64,000 bases of DNA from Candidatus Pelagibacter giovannonii (GTDB lineage: Bacteria > Pseudomonadota > Alphaproteobacteria > Pelagibacterales > Pelagibacteraceae): the NCBI RefSeq assembly GCF_012276695.1, contig NZ_CP038852.1, positions 62,001-126,000 on the forward strand. The letters are read 5' to 3'. Below are positions 58,775 to 64,000 of this stretch, piece after piece. The notes beneath the pieces are model-generated. The model was given only the letters and a program-made list of their open reading frames with translations. It searched no databases and was not told the origin of the DNA. The translations under genes and the position numbers were made by a program. Position 1 is the stretch's first letter; each line of letters begins with the position of its first letter.

Positions 58775-60985
58775 TTAAAATAAAGGCTGGTCTTTAAAAA
58801 AATTCTTCATTTTAATAGGCTTTTTTTCCAAAATATATCTATAGACATTGTAGTTTTCCATAACGCGCTGAACATAATTTCTGGTCTCTTTAAATTTAAT
58901 TAATTCAACCCAATCTACAAAATCAACTTGTTTCTTTTGAGGGTCTTTATTTATCTTTTTCCAATATTTAACTCTTTTTGGACCAGCGTTATAAGCAGCT
59001 GTTGCAAAAGGATAAGCCCCATCATATTGTAAAATTAAACCAGCTATATAATGTGATCCCAGATTAATATTATATTCAGGATCAGATGTTAATCTTGATT
59101 TTGAATATGGAAGCTTAGCTTGTTTAGCAACTAGTTTAGCGGTGTAGGGCATTAATTGCATTAATCCTTGAGCGCCAACATGACTGTTTGCTCTCATATC
59201 AAACTCACTTTCTTGACGAATAAGAGATAGAATAAAAGCAGTTTCTGGTATTTTTCTTCCATTAACGTATTGAGGTGTACTTATTATTGGATAGTTAAAA
59301 TCATTGTGAAATCTTTTTTGATAAGATGCAATCTTTGAAACTTGTATTGCAAAATCATATCTTGATATATTAGTTGCAAGTTCAGCTGCTAAAATTTCAC
59401 TTCCATCCTTAATATTATCATTAGCCAAGTGTCTTAATATATTTTTTGTATATCTATCTTTATTTAACTCATCTAAAAGATGAACAATTTTTACTAATTC
59501 TTTTTTATAAAAATATTTTCTATAAGTAACAGGCACAATAGCTTGCTCATCTAACTCAAATGTTTCATTGGGTTTAATTTTTAAAAATGCTAGTTGACCA
59601 TAATATGTTGATAAATATTTGGTTGCTTCTTCATACCATTTTTTAGATTGTGCTTTATCTCCAATTTTTTCATAAGATCTCGCTAGCCAATAAGCGCCAC
59701 GAGATAAACTAATTGGATAACTCACATTCTGATAAAAATTATTAAAATGATCTATTGCTAAAATAGGATCATTCAAAAAACTTAAAGCAATCCAACCACT
59801 CATCCATTCAGCATCTGCATATTCTGGACCAATGTCTAAAGAGTGTTTGCTTGCAACTTTATAAGCTGACTCATATTTCTTCTTATAAATAAGAGCTCTT
59901 GTCATTATTGCTCTTTCTTTCCACCATTTGTCTGGCCTTACTAAATAATCTTTATTGTTTGGAACTTTAAATATGATCTTCAAGGAGTCGTCGACTCTTC
60001 CTCTTTTTCTTCTCCATTTAAGCCTATCGTAATTTAGTCCAGCATCATTTTTAAGTTTTGTTGGAACATTTTTAATTGCATTATCAACACCATAAGACTT
60101 ACTCATTAAAATTTGTCTAGCCGTATAAAGTAACTCATAGTCTTTAGGTAAATAACGTAACATTCTTTTTAAATCCCAGGATTTACCTTCCCAAGCTAAA
60201 TAATCTGCACGATTAATATAATCATTTGCGTTTAAATATTTTTTATATCTTTTCCTAAAAAATTTCATATTAGACCTGTTTAGATCTGCAGTTATCCAGC
60301 CATCTTTAATTAGAGAGGTGCCTTTGGTAATATCACCTGTTAATATTAAACTTTCTCCAAGTATTAGTTTTCCATATCCACTTAATGGTTTCTCAGAATT
60401 AAACCAACCTATGATCTTATTTGGTGAGATCTTATCTGTTGAAAGTTTGTGTTCGGCTAAATACCGAAGTCTACTTATTCTTGGATAATTTTTTTTATTT
60501 TTTATAAATGATAAATAGTCATAAAAACTTGCTTGGTTGCCTGTAGTTAGCAAATGTCTCCATTGAATAAAATTATATATAGATTTGTCCTTAGCTTTTT
60601 TAGACTGTGATAGTGCTGCTGACCACTGACTTTTTTGCATTGCTGCAATTGATTTTTTTGCAATCATGTAATCTTTTTGACTATAATATTTTGACTTAGT
60701 CTTGACTTCTGATTTGCTCTTTTTAACAACTAATGGTTTACTTTTAGGGATAAGAAAATCAATTTTTTTTGAATCTTCTTTAACAATTAAAGTTTTAGTT
60801 TCTTCTATCTCTTTTGATGGTTTGGACTTAGGTTTAATAATACCTTGGGTTACCTTCTCTCTTTGAGCTGCCTCACCTAAAACTGGTTTTTTTATGGGAA
60901 TTATTGTTATTTCAACAGCAAATACATTTCCCATTATTATCAAACTTAATAATAATGATTTTATAAAAAATATCTTTCTAGGCAT
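58775..60985 (-). CDS. Soluble lytic murein transglycosylase (Slt70-like)
   Basis: This periplasmic enzyme cleaves peptidoglycan glycan strands. The protein is 736 residues. It has an N-terminal hydrophobic export signal (about residues 8-23), a charged linker, and a long superhelical TPR-like region (about 110-570). The C-terminal SLT catalytic domain has LIRQESEFDMRANSHVGAQGLMQLMP (within about 590-617), the catalytic glutamate being in RQESEF. ATAAYNAGPKRVKYW is near 670. Its stop abuts tRNA-Ser, and its start is 41 bases from the divergent dapA. Confidence 0.92.
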   Translation of the reverse strand: MPRKIFFIKSLLLSLIIMGNVFAVEITIIPIKKPVLGEAAQREKVTQGIIKPKSKPSKEIEETKTLIVKEDSKKIDFLIPKSKPLVVKKSKSEVKTKSKYYSQKDYMIAKKSIAAMQKSQWSAALSQSKKAKDKSIYNFIQWRHLLTTGNQASFYDYLSFIKNKKNYPRISRLRYLAEHKLSTDKISPNKIIGWFNSEKPLSGYGKLILGESLILTGDITKGTSLIKDGWITADLNRSNMKFFRKRYKKYLNANDYINRADYLAWEGKSWDLKRMLRYLPKDYELLYTARQILMSKSYGVDNAIKNVPTKLKNDAGLNYDRLKWRRKRGRVDDSLKIIFKVPNNKDYLVRPDKWWKERAIMTRALIYKKKYESAYKVASKHSLDIGPEYADAEWMSGWIALSFLNDPILAIDHFNNFYQNVSYPISLSRGAYWLARSYEKIGDKAQSKKWYEEATKYLSTYYGQLAFLKIKPNETFELDEQAIVPVTYRKYFYKKELVKIVHLLDELNKDRYTKNILRHLANDNIKDGSEILAAELATNISRYDFAIQVSKIASYQKRFHNDFNYPIISTPQYVNGRKIPETAFILSLIRQESEFDMRANSHVGAQGLMQLMPYTAKLVAKQAKLPYSKSRLTSDPEYNINLGSHYIAGLILQYDGAYPFATAAYNAGPKRVKYWKKINKDPQKKQVDFVDWVELIKFKETRNYVQRVMENYNVYRYILEKKPIKMKNFFKDQPLF

Positions 60986-61026
60986 AAATTTACTAAATGA
61001 ATCTTTAAACTATGTTATAAGTATTT

Positions 61027-61908
61027 ATGTTCAAAGGATCAAATGTTGCTTTAATAACCCCGTTCAAGAATAATGAGCTCGATATTGAAGCTTACATTAA
61101 GCTTATTCATTTTCAAATATTAAATGGTACTAACGGCTTGGTACCTGCTGGAACAACAGGTGAATCGCCAACATTAAGTCACGATGAACATCAAAAAGTA
61201 ATAGATTTATGCGTTAAAGAAAGCAACGGAAAAACTGTAGTTATTGCTGGTACTGGATCTAATTCAACTAAAGAAGCAATCTCTCTCACAACGCATGCAG
61301 AAAAAGCAGGTGCAGATGCAGTTTTAATAGTAACTCCATATTATAACAAACCTAATCAAGAAGGATTATATCAACACTATAAAGCAATAAACGACAAATG
61401 TGGGATACCAATTATAATTTATAATATTCCTGGTAGGTCTGTAATTGACATGTCTGTTGACACAATGGCTAGATTATTTGAATTGAAAAATATCGTTGGC
61501 GTTAAAGATGCTACTGGTGATTTAAATAGAGTAAATCAGCAAAAAGATAAAATGGGAAGTGATTTTGTTCAACTGACAGGTAATGATGATAACGCTTTAG
61601 AATTTAATAACAGAGGTGGTATTGGATCTATAAGCGTAACAGCAAATATTGCCCCCAAGTTATGTTCTGATTTTCAAAAAGCTTCAAAAACAGAAAATGA
61701 TGAGAGCAAGCTTGAAGCGATCAAGCTAGATAAAATTTTACAACCGGTTCATAGCTCCATGTTTGTAGAAAGCAATCCAAGCCCTGTTAAATATGCTGCA
61801 AAACTCTTGGGTTTTTGTGATGACGATGTTAGGTTACCTTTGGTTAAAGTTACAGACCCAACTAAGGATATTGTTAAAAAAGCTTTAGTATCAGCAAATC
61901 TACTCTAA
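61027..61908 (+). CDS. dapA: 4-hydroxy-tetrahydrodipicolinate synthase
   Basis: DapA condenses pyruvate with aspartate semialdehyde, the first step of the lysine/diaminopimelate branch. The 293-residue TIM-barrel protein has [14 protein letters not shown] (about residues 42-55), [17 protein letters not shown] (about 104-120), [11 protein letters not shown] (about 136-146) and the Schiff-base lysine in GVKDATGDL (about 159-167). The length is normal. It overlaps smpB by one base. Confidence 0.97.
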   Translation: MFKGSNVALITPFKNNELDIEAYIKLIHFQILNGTNGLVPAGTTGESPTLSHDEHQKVIDLCVKESNGKTVVIAGTGSNSTKEAISLTTHAEKAGADAVLIVTPYYNKPNQEGLYQHYKAINDKCGIPIIIYNIPGRSVIDMSVDTMARLFELKNIVGVKDATGDLNRVNQQKDKMGSDFVQLTGNDDNALEFNNRGGIGSISVTANIAPKLCSDFQKASKTENDESKLEAIKLDKILQPVHSSMFVESNPSPVKYAAKLLGFCDDDVRLPLVKVTDPTKDIVKKALVSANLL

Positions 61909-62378
61909 TGAACAAGAAAGCCAATTCTGGTTTAAAAATTATTTGCTTAAATAGAAAAGCAAGTTTTAATTTTTTTTTTGAAGACTTAATTGAAGCAGGA
62001 ATAGTTCTTAAAGGATCAGAGATTAAATCCATTAGAGAGGGAAAAGTTAATATTGCAGACTCTTACGCTGTAGAAAAAGAAGGTGAAATAGTTTTAATTA
62101 ATTCTCATATTGCAGCTTTTAAACAAGCCAGTTATTCAAATCATAATCCTACTGATGAACGAAAGTTGTTATTAAATAAAAAAGAAATTAACAAATTAAT
62201 TGGTAAAATGCAGAGAGATGGTTTTACTCTTGTTCCAACAAAGATGTATTTTAAAAAGGGAAAAGCTAAAATAGAAATAGCAGTAGCTAAAGGTAAAAAA
62301 CAATTTGATAAAAGAGCAACAAAAAAAAATAGAGATTGGAATCGTGAAAAAGCAAGACACATTAGAAAATCAAGTTAA
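61908..62378 (+). CDS. smpB: SsrA-binding protein SmpB
   Basis: SmpB binds tmRNA and brings it to stalled ribosomes for trans-translation. The 156-residue protein has [32 protein letters not shown] (within about residues 23-54), [35 protein letters not shown] and a basic tail ending KARHIRKSS. No tmRNA gene was identified in the window. It overlaps folK at its end. Confidence 0.97.
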   Translation: MNKKANSGLKIICLNRKASFNFFFEDLIEAGIVLKGSEIKSIREGKVNIADSYAVEKEGEIVLINSHIAAFKQASYSNHNPTDERKLLLNKKEINKLIGKMQRDGFTLVPTKMYFKKGKAKIEIAVAKGKKQFDKRATKKNRDWNREKARHIRKSS

Positions 62379-62865
62379 AAAATCATATTTAGCAATAGGA
62401 TCAAATTTAGGTAACAAAATTACCAACATTCATATGGCCATGTCTGAACTAAAAAAAAATAAAATTAAGATCACAAAAGTATCATCTCATTATTCATCAA
62501 AATCCTGGCCAAACTCTTTAATGCCAAATTTTATAAATATTGTTATAAAAATTGAGACAATCTTAAAACCGTTAGAATTATTAAAGATTTGTAACTTTAT
62601 TGAATTAAAATTAGGCAGAGTTAGATCAAAAAAAAATGATCCACGAACGTGCGATATTGATATAATTGATTATGATAAAAAAATTTTGAATATAAACAGT
62701 AATAAACTAACAATTCCTCATCCAAAGATGACTAAGAGAAATTTTGTTTTGTTGCCATTATTTGAAATAGATAGGGATTGGAAACATCCAGAATCTAAGA
62801 TTAATATAGTTAATTTAATTAATTCCTTACCGATTAAAGATTTAAGATCTATCAAACAAATATGA
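62344..62865 (+). CDS. folK: 2-amino-4-hydroxy-6-hydroxymethyldihydropteridine pyrophosphokinase
   Basis: FolK transfers pyrophosphate from ATP to the pterin alcohol in folate synthesis. From the GTG at 62344 it has 173 residues. It has [15 protein letters not shown] (about residues 15-29), [21 protein letters not shown] and the signature [21 protein letters not shown] segment with [22 protein letters not shown] at 62305 would give a longer start deep within smpB. Folate supply links to the folate-dependent sarcosine oxidase nearby only in a general way. Confidence 0.9.
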   Translation: MKKQDTLENQVKKSYLAIGSNLGNKITNIHMAMSELKKNKIKITKVSSHYSSKSWPNSLMPNFINIVIKIETILKPLELLKICNFIELKLGRVRSKKNDPRTCDIDIIDYDKKILNINSNKLTIPHPKMTKRNFVLLPLFEIDRDWKHPESKINIVNLINSLPIKDLRSIKQI

Positions 62866-62884
62866 ATTGATGTTATAGTTAAAA

Positions 62885-64000
62885 ATGCTTAATTCTGAAG
62901 AGTTAATAAATAAAGTCAAAGTTTATAATAAGTTTTTAAATCCAGAAAAATTAAATAAAGCTTATAATTTTGCAGTTAAAGCACATGAAAATCAAAAACG
63001 AGATTCTGGCGACCCATACTCAATTCACCCCATAGCTGTAGCAAATATATTAACAGAACTAAAGTTAGATAGTGCAACTATAGCAACAGGACTGCTTCAT
63101 GACACAATTGAAGATACACATGCTACTTACGAAACGATAAAAAATGAGTTTGGGCAAGAGGTAGCCGATTTAGTTGATGGTGTAACAAAAATATCAGTCT
63201 TTGAAAATCAAGCCACATCTACATCAAAAGCAGAAAATTTTAGAAAATTAATCATAGCAACCTCAAAAGATATTAGAGTTCTACTTGTTAAAATAGCTGA
63301 TCGATTACACAACATGAGAACAATCGATGCAATTTCAAAAATTGAAAAAAAAGAACGTATCGCTAAAGAAACTATGGAAATTTATGCACCATTAGCAGAT
63401 AGAATGGGGATGCATAGAATTAGAGATGAACTAGAGGATTTATCTTTTAAAGTTCTAAATAATAATGCAAGAGAGCTTATAAAAAAAAGATTAGATGAAA
63501 TTAAAGATGATAAGGTAAATAGCTTTAACTCAATTTCATTGCAATTCAGTGGATTGTTAAATGAATACAAAATAAATGCTGAAATTATCGGGAGAGAAAA
63601 AACTCCTTTTTCTATTTGGAGAAAAGTTCAAAAAAAAAGAATATCACTAGAGCAAATTTCAGATATCATTGGATTTAGAATAATACTAGATAGCATTGAG
63701 GACTGCTATAAAGCTCTTGGTATATTTCACAAAGAGTGGAATTGTATACCTGGAAAATTTAAAGATTATATTTCGTCGCCTAAGATTAATAAATATCAAT
63801 CATTACATACTTCAATTATAGGACCCAATAGAAGGCCGATTGAAATACAGCTTAGAACATTTCAAATGCACGAATACGCAGAAAGAGGCATAGCATCACA
63901 TTGGAAATATAAATCTTCTGAAAAATTTAATTCATTAACGTGGAAAGAATATGATTGGCTTGCCGATTTAGTTGAAATTATTGATAAGAATGAAAACCCA
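62885..64000 (+). CDS. RelA/SpoT-family (p)ppGpp synthetase/hydrolase, N-terminal part
   Basis: An ATG at 62885 opens a frame of 372 codons that runs off the window. It has the HD hydrolase domain, with SIHPIAVANIL (about residues 47-57), LLHDTIEDTH (about 71-80) and KIADRLHNMRT (about 138-148). The synthetase domain has ISDIIGFRIIL (about 257-267) and FKDYISSPKINKYQSLHTSI (about 293-312), then QLRTFQMHEYAERGIASHWKYK. Both HD and synthetase motifs are intact, so a bifunctional Rsh enzyme of the stringent response is likely. The TGS/ACT region lies outside the window. Confidence 0.93.
   Translation, partial: MLNSEELINKVKVYNKFLNPEKLNKAYNFAVKAHENQKRDSGDPYSIHPIAVANILTELKLDSATIATGLLHDTIEDTHATYETIKNEFGQEVADLVDGVTKISVFENQATSTSKAENFRKLIIATSKDIRVLLVKIADRLHNMRTIDAISKIEKKERIAKETMEIYAPLADRMGMHRIRDELEDLSFKVLNNNARELIKKRLDEIKDDKVNSFNSISLQFSGLLNEYKINAEIIGREKTPFSIWRKVQKKRISLEQISDIIGFRIILDSIEDCYKALGIFHKEWNCIPGKFKDYISSPKINKYQSLHTSIIGPNRRPIEIQLRTFQMHEYAERGIASHWKYKSSEKFNSLTWKEYDWLADLVEIIDKNENP

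Overview
The window is a piece of a very AT-rich, densely packed alphaproteobacterial chromosome. It is most likely a SAR11-clade (Pelagibacter-like) marine bacterium. I infer this from the extreme AT content and AGA/Lys/Ile/Asn-rich codon use, gaps of 0-10 bases or ATGA-type overlaps between most genes, the alphaproteobacterial order of the ribosomal cluster, a heterotetrameric sarcosine oxidase operon, and the absence of any recognisable transcription-factor gene in 64 kb. Species assignment would need a database search.

Region 1 (1-30.8 kb) is the housekeeping super-cluster. A tRNA-Thr and rlmB lie on the minus strand. Opposite them run tRNA-Tyr, tRNA-Gly, tuf, tRNA-Trp, secE, nusG, rplKAJL, rpoBC, then rpsL-rpsG-fusA, the S10/spc ribosomal proteins (rpsJ to rplO), secY, adk, rpsM, rpsK, rpoA, rplQ and an RluC-type pseudouridine synthase. 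Promoter-like sequences sit before tRNA-Tyr, rpsL and rpsM, and hairpins before rpoB and rpsL. There is no second tuf after fusA and no rpmD (L30) between rpsE and rplO.

Region 2 (30.7-49.1 kb) holds metabolic and information genes, often convergent with overlapping 3' ends: lipB, mgtE, panC, galU-ugd, a minus-strand run ruvX-pyrB-pyrC-plsY-topA-small secreted protein-ridA, then gatCAB, an O-methyltransferase, trhO, a MATE exporter and a membrane-anchored nuclease. The pyrC-like gene is interrupted by a frameshift in a G6 tract, and it lacks the usual metal-binding HxH motif.

Region 3 (49.1-51.66 kb) is the accessory part. A perfect 18-bp direct repeat brackets about 2.5 kb. That segment holds a 380-bp gene-free, hairpin-rich stretch and three secreted-protein genes that begin with nearly the same signal-peptide DNA module but are otherwise unrelated. 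One has an HExxH metalloprotease motif. This is the best candidate for something undescribed.

Region 4 (51.66-58.6 kb, minus strand) is a tightly spaced operon soxBDAG followed by a solute-binding protein, an amino-acid-type ABC permease and a small GNAT protein. It fits uptake and oxidation of sarcosine or related methylated glycine compounds. A 16-bp perfect palindrome lies between soxB and a divergent tRNA-Ser.

Region 5 (58.7-64 kb) holds a lytic transglycosylase, dapA, smpB, folK and the first 372 codons of a RelA/SpoT-type gene that runs off the window. I saw no rRNA, insertion sequence, CRISPR array, transposase, integrase or replication origin.
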